Shown piece by piece: positions 7,473-16,807 of a DNA stretch of 64,000 bases. How positions within the stretch are numbered: the stretch's first letter is position 1; every line of letters starts with the position of its first letter. The stretch is from the NCBI GenBank assembly GCA_965660625.1, contig CBFIAR010000002.1, positions 62,001-126,000 on the forward strand, in the 5' to 3' direction. The translations under genes were made by a program, and so were the position numbers. The DNA comes from Glaciecola sp965660625 (GTDB lineage Bacteria > Pseudomonadota > Gammaproteobacteria > Enterobacterales > Alteromonadaceae). The notes under the pieces are model-generated. The model ran no database searches, had not been told where the DNA came from, and saw only the letters and a program-made list of their open reading frames with translations.

Positions 7473-9233
7473 TTAAAAGCCTTCTTCTATAATTTTTGGC
7501 GTTACAAATATAAGTAACTCACGTTTTTGTTCAATGGTTGAGGTTGTTTTAAACAAATTACCGAAATAAGGAATATCACCTAAAAGTGGTACTTTAGTTA
7601 CGTCGTTGGTACTCACTTGTTGGAATATTCCACCAAGAACGATTGTTTCGCCATTTTCTACCAATACTTGGGTGCTAATTTCTTGTGTATCAATAGCAAC
7701 TGCTGGACCAGTTGATGTAGAAACGGTATCACCTCGCGTATCTTGGGTAACAACGAGGTTTAATATGATTCTATTGTCAGGTGTGATGTGCGGGGTTACT
7801 TTCAGGCTCAATACTGCTTTTTTGAATTCTACTGACGTTGCGCCGCTAGATGTTGCTTGAACGAATGGAATTTCCGTTCCTTGTTCAATATACGCTTCTT
7901 GCTGGTTAGCAACAGTAATACGCGGACTAGCGATAATTTCACCTTTATTTTCTGCTTCGAGCGCACTTAACTCAAGGTCTAGGATATTACCGTCTAATAA
8001 ATTTGCTATCTGAAAGCCAATGCTGCCGGCGGCACTGGATACAGGTAAGTTAACGTTAAGTCTATCGCCAATATCAGGGACTACGCCTTGGCCAGCAGTA
8101 TCTGCGCCGATAATGGATCCAGAAACTGAATTGTTGTCGCCAGTTCCGGTAAAGCCCCAGCGCACACCGAATTGCTCGTCTACGTTGTCACGAACAGTGA
8201 CCATACGAGACTCTATGAGTACTTGCTTTACTGGAATGTCTAGTGCAGTTATTACGCGTCTTGCTTCATCAATACTTTCTTGAGTATCGCGAATCAATAT
8301 GGTGTTTGTGCGGCTATCAACGGTTACATTGCCGCGAGTAGAAAGGATGCCGCCATCACTTGTTTTGAGGATAATGGCAATCTCGTCTGCTTTAGCGTAG
8401 TTGATTTCAATATTTGCTGATTTCAGTTCTGCAAGGTTCTGTACTTGTTGCTTAGATTGCAGCTGCTGGGTTTCACGAGCAGTTAATTCTTCGGTTGGTG
8501 CGATAAGCAAAATATTACCTTCCAAACGCTTATCTAGTCCTCTAATTTTTAGAATCATATCCAGCGCTTGGTCCCAAGGAACACCAGATAAACTTATTGT
8601 GACATTACCGTTTACTGTGTCAGTCGTTACCAGATTGAAACCATTAACCTGAGCAATAATTTGCAACACTTGACGCACAGGCACATCTTGAAAATCCAGA
8701 GAAATAGGCTTGCCTGCATAAGTCGTATTCTTAGATTGTTCAACTTCTTCTTTGCTTAGCGGTGTTACCGCAAGTGTAACAATACTACCAACGTCCATTT
8801 TTTGAATTTTTACTAGGCCAGTATAGCGAACTTCAACTTTTGTTTTGTTGTTATCTTGAAAAGTTTCGATGCTTTGCACTGCTGTACCAAATTGACTCAC
8901 GTCAACTTCGACATATTGATCCTCTGCTAACACGGTTTCTTTCATTGTTAGCGTAACAAGCCCTTTCGCTTCTACAATAGTGACAGAAGGAACATTGCCT
9001 TCAAAACCGAGCAGTACATTGCCGGTTTTCGCAGAGCGATTAAAATCTATGCTATTCAATGTGCTTGAGCCTCCTAGGCTAGCTTCGCCCTGCGGGTCGA
9101 CTAAATCGATCAGATTTCCTGGCTCTTGTGCAACAGCACCCAAGCTGACAATGGCTAGAACGAACGCAATAATTAAGGCCCAGTGAGGTCTATTGCTGTT
9201 TAAGCGTTTGTTAAAAATATATTTATTAGACAT
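7473..9233 (-). CDS. pilQ: Type IV pilus secretin PilQ
   Basis: Forms the outer-membrane ring through which the type IV pilus is extruded. About 586 residues: a signal peptide ending A-x-A before Q-E, one AMIN domain (about 45-135), a secretin/TonB short N domain (about 175-255), a secretin N1-type domain and the C-terminal secretin barrel with V-P-L-L-G-D-I-P-Y-F-G-N-L-F. Many PilQ proteins have two AMIN domains; I see only one, so this is a short version. An ATG at 9239 is also in frame, but the gggga site is eight bases from the ATG at 9233, which I prefer. It overlaps the end of pilP and is the last gene of pilMNOPQ. Confidence 0.95.
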   Translation of the reverse strand: MSNKYIFNKRLNSNRPHWALIIAFVLAIVSLGAVAQEPGNLIDLVDPQGEASLGGSSTLNSIDFNRSAKTGNVLLGFEGNVPSVTIVEAKGLVTLTMKETVLAEDQYVEVDVSQFGTAVQSIETFQDNNKTKVEVRYTGLVKIQKMDVGSIVTLAVTPLSKEEVEQSKNTTYAGKPISLDFQDVPVRQVLQIIAQVNGFNLVTTDTVNGNVTISLSGVPWDQALDMILKIRGLDKRLEGNILLIAPTEELTARETQQLQSKQQVQNLAELKSANIEINYAKADEIAIILKTSDGGILSTRGNVTVDSRTNTILIRDTQESIDEARRVITALDIPVKQVLIESRMVTVRDNVDEQFGVRWGFTGTGDNNSVSGSIIGADTAGQGVVPDIGDRLNVNLPVSSAAGSIGFQIANLLDGNILDLELSALEAENKGEIIASPRITVANQQEAYIEQGTEIPFVQATSSGATSVEFKKAVLSLKVTPHITPDNRIILNLVVTQDTRGDTVSTSTGPAVAIDTQEISTQVLVENGETIVLGGIFQQVSTNDVTKVPLLGDIPYFGNLFKTTSTIEQKRELLIFVTPKIIEEGF

Positions 9234-9780
9234 TATCATTTTCCCCAGCTACTGATGACATGGTTAATGTGGCGGTTTTGGCTTTCCAACAACCAGCTCC
9301 GTCAGGTAACATTTCTTCAATAACCACTTCTTTATCCGTTATGTTAATAATTTTGCCGAAAAATAGGCCGATGTATTGACCTATTTTCGCCTTATGTAAA
9401 CTGCCATCGTTGGCTTTGATAAGAACCCATTTTTGACCACCAGTGTCAAAGACACCTGCCATCTGAAGTGCATCGATACCGTAAGATTCTAATTTGTCTC
9501 TCTCACGTTGACGATTCGGTTGACTGCAGTTAGCGGTTTGTACCAACACGTTTGTTGCTGCTTCGTTTCTTTGCTGTAACCTTTGAAAAGGACTGCGCAT
9601 ATTGCTCGCCGTATAGTTAACAGGTTGCAATTGTTTAAATTCCGGATACTCATCAATATTGATGCTAGTGTTTGCTTTGACGCTAGCGGTGTATGCAATT
9701 AAATCATCAATTTGTGCACTGCAAGCGGACAAACCAACACAGGCAGCAAGGATAAGATAGTTATTCGACCTATTTATCAT
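9226..9780 (-). CDS. pilP: Type IV pilus lipoprotein PilP
   Basis: Inner-membrane lipoprotein that links the PilN/PilO dimer to the PilQ secretin. The 184-residue product begins with a lipoprotein signal (lipobox L-S-A-C, cysteine at about residue 20), followed by a disordered stretch and a small beta-rich C-terminal domain with W-V-L-I-K-A and G-x-Y-I-G-L as in PilP. The ATG at 9780 shares one base with the stop of pilO, and the 3' end overlaps pilQ, so translation is coupled through the operon. Confidence 0.93.
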   Translation of the reverse strand: MINRSNNYLILAACVGLSACSAQIDDLIAYTASVKANTSINIDEYPEFKQLQPVNYTASNMRSPFQRLQQRNEAATNVLVQTANCSQPNRQRERDKLESYGIDALQMAGVFDTGGQKWVLIKANDGSLHKAKIGQYIGLFFGKIINITDKEVVIEEMLPDGAGCWKAKTATLTMSSVAGENDNV

Positions 9781-10397
9781 TATTTTTGCTCCTCAGGTGC
9801 TATATCAGCCTGAGTAATCGCAGCACGATAAGTTTTTGCCTGCATCTTTAAATTAAGCACCCCTTTGTTACTTGTAATATCAAAGTCATGTAGCGTTACG
9901 ATCCTTGGCAGATTGGCGATGTTAGACGTAAATAAGCCGAATTCATGATAACTTCCAGAAACTTCGAGTTGTATAGGTAACTCAGTATAAAATTCTTTCG
10001 GATTTTCTTGCTGCCAATTAAGTAATTTGAATGACAAGCCTGCATCAGTGCCAACATAAGTAATATCGTCCAATAATCCTGGTGTTTCATTACTCGTTGG
10101 CAAGGTTTTTAACATGGATGAGAAATCATTTTTCATTCTTACAAGCTGCTTTTCATAAACATCTAAATTCACTGCAATCCGATACTTCGATTCAAAGGTT
10201 GTTCTAAGCTCCGTTTCTTTGTTTTTAGAAGCGTCTAGTTGGGGTAACTTGCCGCTAATGATGGCGTAATAACAAATAGCACCGACGACCACCACGCAAA
10301 AGATCGCAACTACCGTTTTTATTTCTTTCGGCCAAATGGCAACTTGTTCAAAATCGAGGTCGTTTATTTCTTTTAATTTAGAAAAATCAAAGGCCAT
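9780..10397 (-). CDS. pilO: Type IV pilus assembly protein PilO
   Basis: Bitopic inner-membrane protein that pairs with PilN in the pilus alignment complex. The 205-residue protein has a short cytoplasmic start containing F-E-Q-V-A-I-W-P, a transmembrane helix at about residues 27-48, a periplasmic coiled coil (about 55-95) and a ferredoxin-like C-terminal domain with the Y-H-E-F-G-L-F segment typical of PilO. Start and stop codons overlap those of pilN and pilP by one base each. Confidence 0.94.
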   Translation of the reverse strand: MAFDFSKLKEINDLDFEQVAIWPKEIKTVVAIFCVVVVGAICYYAIISGKLPQLDASKNKETELRTTFESKYRIAVNLDVYEKQLVRMKNDFSSMLKTLPTSNETPGLLDDITYVGTDAGLSFKLLNWQQENPKEFYTELPIQLEVSGSYHEFGLFTSNIANLPRIVTLHDFDITSNKGVLNLKMQAKTYRAAITQADIAPEEQK

Positions 10398-10984
10398 TAT
10401 CGATTCCCCTCTTTATTCGTTTGAACATTTTGAACCGGAGCAACTTTCTGCGTAATCGAGAATGTTAATTTAAAATCACTCACTGCATTCGAAGTGCTTA
10501 CATCCGCAGTAATTGAGGATAATATACCACTAGTAAATACCTCTGATTGCTCCAAATTTCGCATGAATGAAGACAAGCGATTGTTCGATTCGCTTATACC
10601 TACAATTTCAATTAGGTTGCCATTACGAGACAATTTTTCAAATGAAACACCTGCAGGTACAATTCGTGCTAATTCGTCAAACACGATTGGTGATACGTTC
10701 TTGCTCACTTGCAGTTGCTCTATAAGCGCCATGCGTTGAGCGATTTCAGCTTTTGATTTGCGGATGTCTCTAATACGCTCAATTTGCGTATCCAACACGC
10801 TAATCTGCTGTGTAAGATAGTTGTTTCTTGAGTTCTGATTACGAATTTGCTGTTCGATAACTTCGCCGAGTACCCAAAATAAAGCTAACACAAGAATCGA
10901 GATAACCACTAATGAAGCAATATACTGTTTCTTATTGCGCTGGCGCTGCGCTTCACGCCACGGAAGTAAGTTTACATGTGCCAT
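10397..10984 (-). CDS. pilN: Type IV pilus assembly protein PilN
   Basis: Inner-membrane partner of PilO; its cytoplasmic N-terminal peptide docks into PilM. The 195-residue protein starts with the conserved N-L-L-P-W-R-E motif (residues 4-10), then a transmembrane helix at about 22-43, a coiled coil and a small C-terminal domain. It overlaps the end of pilM by 13 bases and touches pilO, consistent with stoichiometric assembly from one mRNA. Confidence 0.95.
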   Translation of the reverse strand: MAHVNLLPWREAQRQRNKKQYIASLVVISILVLALFWVLGEVIEQQIRNQNSRNNYLTQQISVLDTQIERIRDIRKSKAEIAQRMALIEQLQVSKNVSPIVFDELARIVPAGVSFEKLSRNGNLIEIVGISESNNRLSSFMRNLEQSEVFTSGILSSITADVSTSNAVSDFKLTFSITQKVAPVQNVQTNKEGNR

Positions 10985-12036
10985 TGCGAGTAACTCCTAC
11001 TTGCTAAGCCCATGGCAATCGCCAATTGCGCAGCAAATTTTTTCAGTCTATCAGCGTCAACGTTTGCAGCGATGGACAAATTTAAGAACGGGTTAAATGC
11101 TTCAACTTCAATCCCGAGGTCTTTGGCTAATTCCTCAATGACCATTGGCAATGAACCAGCGCCGCCGGATATTAAAATTTTGTCAGGTTGCTCCTTGTGG
11201 GTTGTTGACGCATACATTTGCAATGCGCGTTGAATTTGTTGCTGTAGTGCCGATAAAAACATGGGGAGTGTATCTTTAAACCAAGATTCAGGCGCAGAAC
11301 CGTCTGCAATTTGATTCTCAACCTCTTGAATGTCTAGCGAATGAATAACTGCTAAATCCTGTATAAATTTATGCATACCGAAGTTGTGTTCTTTACTATA
11401 GATAACTTCACCGTCTTCAACAAAACATACTTGGAGCAAACTCGCCCCGATATTAATGCAGCAAGTTGGTTTGTCTTTCTGGTGAGTAGCAAAGTGTATC
11501 AGGGCATTACCCAGTGCATACCCTTCGATGTCCATGACGACGGGCTCGAAAGGCGCTTCTCTCACTAAAGTAATCCGGCTATCAATCATGTCTTTATGAG
11601 CAGCACTCAGTAATACTTCAACTTTTCCGCCATGGGTTTTACTTTCCCCCAATTCTTCAAAGTCTAAGTAAACCTCTTCTAGGGGATACGGAATTAAGCT
11701 ATCGGCTTCGATTTCAATTTGGCTTTCCAGTTCGAAATCACTTTGATTCGGCTCCATAAATACCACTTTACTTAAGACGGACGCGCCGGCAACAGCTATC
11801 GCGACATTTTTGTTTTTGATCTTCAAATTATGCTTCACCTTAGCTAAGGCTTTGCTCACAGCGTCAAAATCTTTTATGTCACGTTCATTAAATGCACTAC
11901 CAATAATAGGTTCGCAAGCGAAAGCATTTACTTTGGCGACAGAACCGCTAATATCTAAGCATACGGCCTTGACGTATTTAGTTCCGATGTCTAGCCCAAT
12001 AATGCTTTGGGCTTTTTTCTTAAAAAGCTGTTTCAT
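10972..12036 (-). CDS. pilM: Type IV pilus assembly ATPase-like protein PilM
   Basis: Actin-like cytoplasmic protein that binds the N-terminal peptide of PilN and forms the cytoplasmic ring of the pilus machine. The 354-residue protein has the actin-fold nucleotide-binding phosphate loops: I-G-L-D-I-G-T-K-Y-V-K at the N terminus, C-I-N-I-G-A-S in the middle and I-L-I-S-G-G-A-G-S-L near residue 300. First gene of pilMNOPQ, divergent from mrcA with 138 bases between, the same neighbourhood as in Pseudomonas and Alteromonas relatives. Confidence 0.95.
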   Translation of the reverse strand: MKQLFKKKAQSIIGLDIGTKYVKAVCLDISGSVAKVNAFACEPIIGSAFNERDIKDFDAVSKALAKVKHNLKIKNKNVAIAVAGASVLSKVVFMEPNQSDFELESQIEIEADSLIPYPLEEVYLDFEELGESKTHGGKVEVLLSAAHKDMIDSRITLVREAPFEPVVMDIEGYALGNALIHFATHQKDKPTCCINIGASLLQVCFVEDGEVIYSKEHNFGMHKFIQDLAVIHSLDIQEVENQIADGSAPESWFKDTLPMFLSALQQQIQRALQMYASTTHKEQPDKILISGGAGSLPMVIEELAKDLGIEVEAFNPFLNLSIAANVDADRLKKFAAQLAIAMGLASRSYSQWHM

Positions 12037-12174
12037 TCAATAGTAGCTCTGTCATAGTTCTAGTATCATGGGCTCAGATAATACTGATTTTTAAAAACTG
12101 TATGCATCTGTTAACGACACCTAAGTATAAAAATTGAGTAATTAAACCGAATAATTAAAAGCGAAAACAGTTCA

Positions 12175-14850
12175 GTGAAGTTAATAAAGAAGCTTATATT
12201 ACTGACCATCCTAAGTTTTTTTCTAGGGGTCATTAGCGTCATAGGTATGTATTTTTATCTCAAACCAGAACTTCCTAGTGTGGAAGTGCTGCGAGAAGTG
12301 AAACTACAAACCCCCATGCGCATATTTACCCAAGACGGTAAATTAATATCTCAATATGGGGTAAAGAGAAGGATACCGGTTTCTCTAGATGAAGTCCCCG
12401 AGGCCTTAGTACAGGCTTTAATCGCAACCGAAGATAGTCGTTTTTATGAGCATATTGGTGTCGACCCTATTGGTGTGGCGCGCGCCTTCTTAAATTTAAT
12501 TACGACAGGTGAACGAGGGCAGGGAGCGAGTACCTTAACGATGCAAATGGCTCGCGGTTTCTTCTTAACTCGAGAAAAGAAGTTTAGTCGCAAAATTAGG
12601 GAGTTATTCATTGCACTGCATATGGAGCAGGAATTAAGCAAAGATGAAATTCTTGAATTATATCTCAACAAAGTTGAACTAGGACATCGTGCTTTTGGTT
12701 TTGGCGCCGCCGCTCAGGTTTACTATGGAAAAAACTTAAATCAATTAGATTTAGCCCAAATTGCAACGTTAGCTGGTTTACCACAAGCACCATCGACACT
12801 TAACCCGATTAGTCGGCCGGAACGCTCAAAAGAGCGTCGGCGTATCGTTTTGTTGCGTATGATGGATGAAGGTTATATCAATAGACAGCAATTTGATGAA
12901 GCTGCGCAAGCCCCTGTGACGGCGAAGAAGCACGGTGCTGAATTGGCGCTTGATGCTCCTTATTTGGCTGATCTCATCTATAACGAGATGGTTGAAATTT
13001 ACGGTAAAGAAATAGCAGAAACGAGTGGTTTTAAGGTGTATGCGACGGCCAGTTACGAGATGCAAAAGGCGGCGCAAGATGCGGTTATCCAAAACTTACA
13101 TGATTATGATGAAAGACATGGGTTTAGAGGCCCTCTGGCGCAACTGTGGGAGCCACTTCCGCGCGAGGCCGTCAAACCCAATCTGCCAGTTGAAGGTTCT
13201 GAACAGTCTGATCTTGCATCAGCAGACACGCGAGCTCCCTCTAATAAAAACGCTTGGTCTGTTGAAAAAGTCACCGCTTACCTCGATAGCGTTGATGAAA
13301 TAAAACCTTTAATGCCGGCGGTGGTAATGGCAGTTCAGGAAAAAACAGCAGAGGTGATTATTTCTGATGGGCGAATAATAACACTAGTTTGGGATGGACT
13401 GGATTGGGCTAGGCCTTATATTAGCGATCAGTCGCAAGGTGATGACCCTGAGTACGCTACAGATATCCTTGCAGACGGCATGCTGATATATATCCGAAAG
13501 CGTCCTGAAGACGGTGTTTGGCAATTAGGGCAATTCCCTGATGCAACAGGTGCCTTGATTGCACTTGATCCAAATGATGGTGCTGTAAAGGCCGTTGTGG
13601 GCGGCTATAGCTTTTATCAAAGTCAATTTAACCGAGCCACGCAAGCGAAACGCCAAGTAGGTTCAAACATAAAGCCATTTGTCTATGCCGGTGCCCTTGA
13701 AAGTGGCTATAGTCTAGCAAGTATTATTAATGATGCTCCTATAAATCAATGGGATAGCTCATCGGGTGTGGCTTGGCGACCACAAAATTCGCCAGCAGTT
13801 TACGAGGGCCCTATACGGATGCGTGTCGCTATGGGTATGTCAAAAAATGTCGTTTCTGTTCGTTTGTTGCGAGGCGTTGGTTTAGACGAAACGGTTGATT
13901 ATATTACGCGTTTTGGATTCGACAAAGACGACATACCCATTGACGAAACTTTGTCCTTAGGGTCGGGTTCGCATACGCCTATCGAGGTTGTTTCCGGTAT
14001 CGCTGTTTTAGTGAATGGTGGTTTTGCAGTTCGTCCTTATTTTATTGAGCGTATTGAGAATGATTTGGGTGAATTATTGTGGCAAGCAGAGCCTGTTTAC
14101 GCTTGCAACCCATGCGATGTTGACTCTTCGGAACAAGAGTCTGTAGAAGAAGCACGAGACATTGAAGCGATGCTTGCCGCAGAGTTTGGTGGAGAAAAAA
14201 CAAATGCCACTGTTAAAGCGAGGGTAAAACAATCCGCAGAACAAGTCATTAGTCCGCAAACTGCGTTCTTGGTAACAGAGATGATGCGTACCGCAGTCAA
14301 AGCAAACGGCAATTGGAATAATAAAACATATTGGTTAGGTACCGGTTGGCGTGCAAAGAACTTGCTACAGAGAGACGACATAGGCGGTAAAACAGGGACG
14401 ACAAATGACTCTAAAGATACATGGTTTAGTGGCTTTGCTGGAAATTTAGTGGCGACGACATGGGTTGGATTTGATGATGCCTCGCGTCAACTAGGCCGAG
14501 CGTCGAGAAATCAAAATTTAGTCAACAAAAACCCAGAGAAATTTAATTGGATTGGGAATGCTGTTATTGGTGTTGAAGATGGTGCTAAAGGAGCTCAACC
14601 TGCGTGGATTCGATTTATGCAGGATGTACTGAAGGATAAACCTGAAGTGCAAAAGCAAATTCCAGAAGGTATTGTGCGAGTAAGAATTGATATTAAAACA
14701 GGCAAGCTTACCAAGCGAACAGACCATACTGCTATGTTTGAATACTTTAAAGTTGGATCTGAACCAACCACTTATGTGACCGATGATGAGTTATCATTAC
14801 CGATAGATGAAGAAAATCTGGAACAACCCAAAGAAGAAGATATCTTTTAA
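12175..14850 (+). CDS. mrcA: Penicillin-binding protein 1A (bifunctional transglycosylase/transpeptidase)
   Basis: Builds peptidoglycan: polymerises glycan strands and cross-links peptides in the periplasm, anchored in the inner membrane. The 891-residue protein has a short cytoplasmic tail, a transmembrane helix (about 8-28), a GT51 transglycosylase domain with A-T-E-D-S-R-F-Y-E-H and G-A-S-T-L-T-M-Q (about 80-130), an OB-like insert, and the transpeptidase domain with S-N-I-K-P-F (active serine, S-x-x-K), S-K-N, and K-T-G-T-T. Translation starts at GTG 12175; a later ATG would remove the membrane anchor. Divergent from the pilus operon, as in many gammaproteobacteria. Confidence 0.96.
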   Translation: MKLIKKLILLTILSFFLGVISVIGMYFYLKPELPSVEVLREVKLQTPMRIFTQDGKLISQYGVKRRIPVSLDEVPEALVQALIATEDSRFYEHIGVDPIGVARAFLNLITTGERGQGASTLTMQMARGFFLTREKKFSRKIRELFIALHMEQELSKDEILELYLNKVELGHRAFGFGAAAQVYYGKNLNQLDLAQIATLAGLPQAPSTLNPISRPERSKERRRIVLLRMMDEGYINRQQFDEAAQAPVTAKKHGAELALDAPYLADLIYNEMVEIYGKEIAETSGFKVYATASYEMQKAAQDAVIQNLHDYDERHGFRGPLAQLWEPLPREAVKPNLPVEGSEQSDLASADTRAPSNKNAWSVEKVTAYLDSVDEIKPLMPAVVMAVQEKTAEVIISDGRIITLVWDGLDWARPYISDQSQGDDPEYATDILADGMLIYIRKRPEDGVWQLGQFPDATGALIALDPNDGAVKAVVGGYSFYQSQFNRATQAKRQVGSNIKPFVYAGALESGYSLASIINDAPINQWDSSSGVAWRPQNSPAVYEGPIRMRVAMGMSKNVVSVRLLRGVGLDETVDYITRFGFDKDDIPIDETLSLGSGSHTPIEVVSGIAVLVNGGFAVRPYFIERIENDLGELLWQAEPVYACNPCDVDSSEQESVEEARDIEAMLAAEFGGEKTNATVKARVKQSAEQVISPQTAFLVTEMMRTAVKANGNWNNKTYWLGTGWRAKNLLQRDDIGGKTGTTNDSKDTWFSGFAGNLVATTWVGFDDASRQLGRASRNQNLVNKNPEKFNWIGNAVIGVEDGAKGAQPAWIRFMQDVLKDKPEVQKQIPEGIVRVRIDIKTGKLTKRTDHTAMFEYFKVGSEPTTYVTDDELSLPIDEENLEQPKEEDIF

Positions 14851-15000
14851 GCATCTTCACCATTTTGAGTTGTTGTAAGTAAAACTCGATATTACGATTT
14901 TATGCGTGTCCTCGGTAGGCTTTGTGGGAAGGTTAGCAAGTCCCAAATGAACATAGTAAAATTAATTATTAACGCACCAGGCAAAAAAGAGAACTCACGA

Positions 15001-16695
15001 ATGAACGACAAGAGCCAGCGCAATCACCTATATATTCCCCACTCAGGTCCATCTTTACTTGAAACGCCTTTGCTGAATAAAGGCAGTGCATTTACTGAGA
15101 AAGAACGCAAGAATTTTAATTTACTTGGCTTGTTGCCTCCACGATACGAAACAATTGAAGAGCAAGTGGGTCGAGCCTATAAACAATACAAAGGCTTCGA
15201 GGATCCGCTAAATAAGCATATCTATTTGCGCGCTATACAAGATAATAACGAAACCTTGTTTTACCGTCTTCTGCAAGCACATATTGAAGAGATGATGCCA
15301 ATTATTTATACACCTACCGTGGGTGATGCATGCGAGAGCTTCTCTGATATCTATCGCAGTTCGCGTGGCTTATTCATCAGTTATGAAGAACGTCATTTAA
15401 TGGACGATATTTTGCGCAATGCAACCAAACGCAAAGTAAAAGTCATTGTTGTGACAGATGGCGAACGTATCTTGGGCCTAGGTGACCAAGGTATTGGTGG
15501 TATGGGCATCCCTATTGGTAAGCTTTCCTTGTACACTGCCTGCGGTGGTATCAGCCCAGCATATACCTTACCTGTAATGTTGGATGTGGGAACTAATAAC
15601 GAAAAACTACTAAACGACCCGATGTACATGGGGGCGCGCCATGAAAGAATAAAACAAGAGCAATACTATGAGTTTGTTGACATGTTTATTTGCGCTGCTC
15701 GCAAACGTTGGCCAGAAGTGATGATTCAGTTTGAAGATTTTGCACAGCCAAATGCGATGCCTTTATTGCAGAAATATCGAGAAGAAGTGTGTTGCTTTAA
15801 TGACGATATTCAAGGCACTGCAGCAGTAACGTTGGGTACGATTTTAGCTGCCTGTCGTGTGCGTGGTTCTTCATTATCGAACATGAATATTGTGTTTGTA
15901 GGGTCCGGCTCAGCGGGTTGCGGCATTGCGGAAATGCTTGTACAGCAAATGATATTTGAGGGCTTGAGTGATACAGAGGCGCGCAAACATGTGTTTATGA
16001 TTGATCGTTTTGGCCTGTTGACCGAGGGTATGGAAGGCTTGCGTGATTTTCAGCAAGCATTGCAACAACCGAGAGCGGCAATAGAGTCTTGGTCCTTTAG
16101 CGGCGAATATGCGTCGTTGTTAGACGTTGTTCATTGTGCGAAGCCTGACATTTTGATTGGAGTTTCTGGCCAGCCTGGTTTATTCAGTGAACAGGTCGTA
16201 ACAGCGATGGCACAAAATAGTAAGAAGCCTATTATTTTCCCGTTAAGCAACCCATCTCGTCAGGTCGAAGCAAGACCAGAGCAAGTGATTGAGTGGACTG
16301 ACGGGAACGTTGTAATTGCAACTGGAAGCCCATTTAAACCGGTCGAATATAAAGGTCGCGTTTATCCAATAGCACAATGCAATAACAGCTACATATTCCC
16401 CGGTATCGGACTGGGTGTCATTGCTTCTAAAGCACGTATTATCAGCGATGAAATGTTGATGGCCGCAAGTAACGCACTCGCTGATGCTTCACCGATGGTG
16501 AATGATCCTAATGGTGAACTGCTACCACCTTTAACCGAAATTGAGAATTTGAGTCGGAAAATTGCATTTGCAGTTGCTAAAGTGGCGATGGAGCAGGGCT
16601 TAGCCCTTCCTATTCCAGACGAAATGTTAATGCGGCGTATTGAAGGTGACTTTTGGAAACCTGAGTACCGTCCATACAAACGCGTCAGTATCTGA
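15001..16695 (+). CDS. maeA: NAD-dependent malic enzyme
   Basis: Oxidatively decarboxylates malate to pyruvate with NAD. An upstream in-frame ATG at 14902 exists, but I start at 15001: this gives 564 residues, nearly the same as E. coli MaeA (565), and a gaga site precedes it. Signatures: I-Y-T-P-T-V-G near residue 105, V-V-T-D-G-E-R-I-L-G-L-G-D-Q-G at about 150, the catalytic E-D-F-A-Q-P and the F-N-D-D-I-Q-G-T-A metal-site segment, and a G-S-G-S-A-G-C-G dinucleotide loop. It stands alone between mrcA and the convergent argA. Confidence 0.95.
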   Translation: MNDKSQRNHLYIPHSGPSLLETPLLNKGSAFTEKERKNFNLLGLLPPRYETIEEQVGRAYKQYKGFEDPLNKHIYLRAIQDNNETLFYRLLQAHIEEMMPIIYTPTVGDACESFSDIYRSSRGLFISYEERHLMDDILRNATKRKVKVIVVTDGERILGLGDQGIGGMGIPIGKLSLYTACGGISPAYTLPVMLDVGTNNEKLLNDPMYMGARHERIKQEQYYEFVDMFICAARKRWPEVMIQFEDFAQPNAMPLLQKYREEVCCFNDDIQGTAAVTLGTILAACRVRGSSLSNMNIVFVGSGSAGCGIAEMLVQQMIFEGLSDTEARKHVFMIDRFGLLTEGMEGLRDFQQALQQPRAAIESWSFSGEYASLLDVVHCAKPDILIGVSGQPGLFSEQVVTAMAQNSKKPIIFPLSNPSRQVEARPEQVIEWTDGNVVIATGSPFKPVEYKGRVYPIAQCNNSYIFPGIGLGVIASKARIISDEMLMAASNALADASPMVNDPNGELLPPLTEIENLSRKIAFAVAKVAMEQGLALPIPDEMLMRRIEGDFWKPEYRPYKRVSI

Positions 16696-16717
16696 TGTTA
16701 TGGGGTCGCTATTTAAT

Positions 16718-16746
16718 CGCCTGATTGCATAAAATGCAAGCAGGCG
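16718..16746. terminator. Hairpin between convergent maeA and argA
   Basis: Two 6-base-pair stem blocks (cgcctg/caggcg and ttgcat/atgcaa) separated by one mismatch close on a 3-base loop. The T tract after the plus-strand arm is only three bases, so termination strength is uncertain, but the site lies between the 3' ends of two convergent operons and could serve both. Confidence 0.55.
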
Positions 16747-16807
16747 TTTCGCAAATAAGTGCCGTGTGGTGATACGTTTTGTATCAGCTTCCGTGTATCA
16801 AGAAAGT

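Noticed and set aside
14902..15000. N-terminal extension of maeA from ATG 14902
   Set aside because: Adds 33 residues absent from characterised malic enzymes; the ATG at 15001 gives the normal length.
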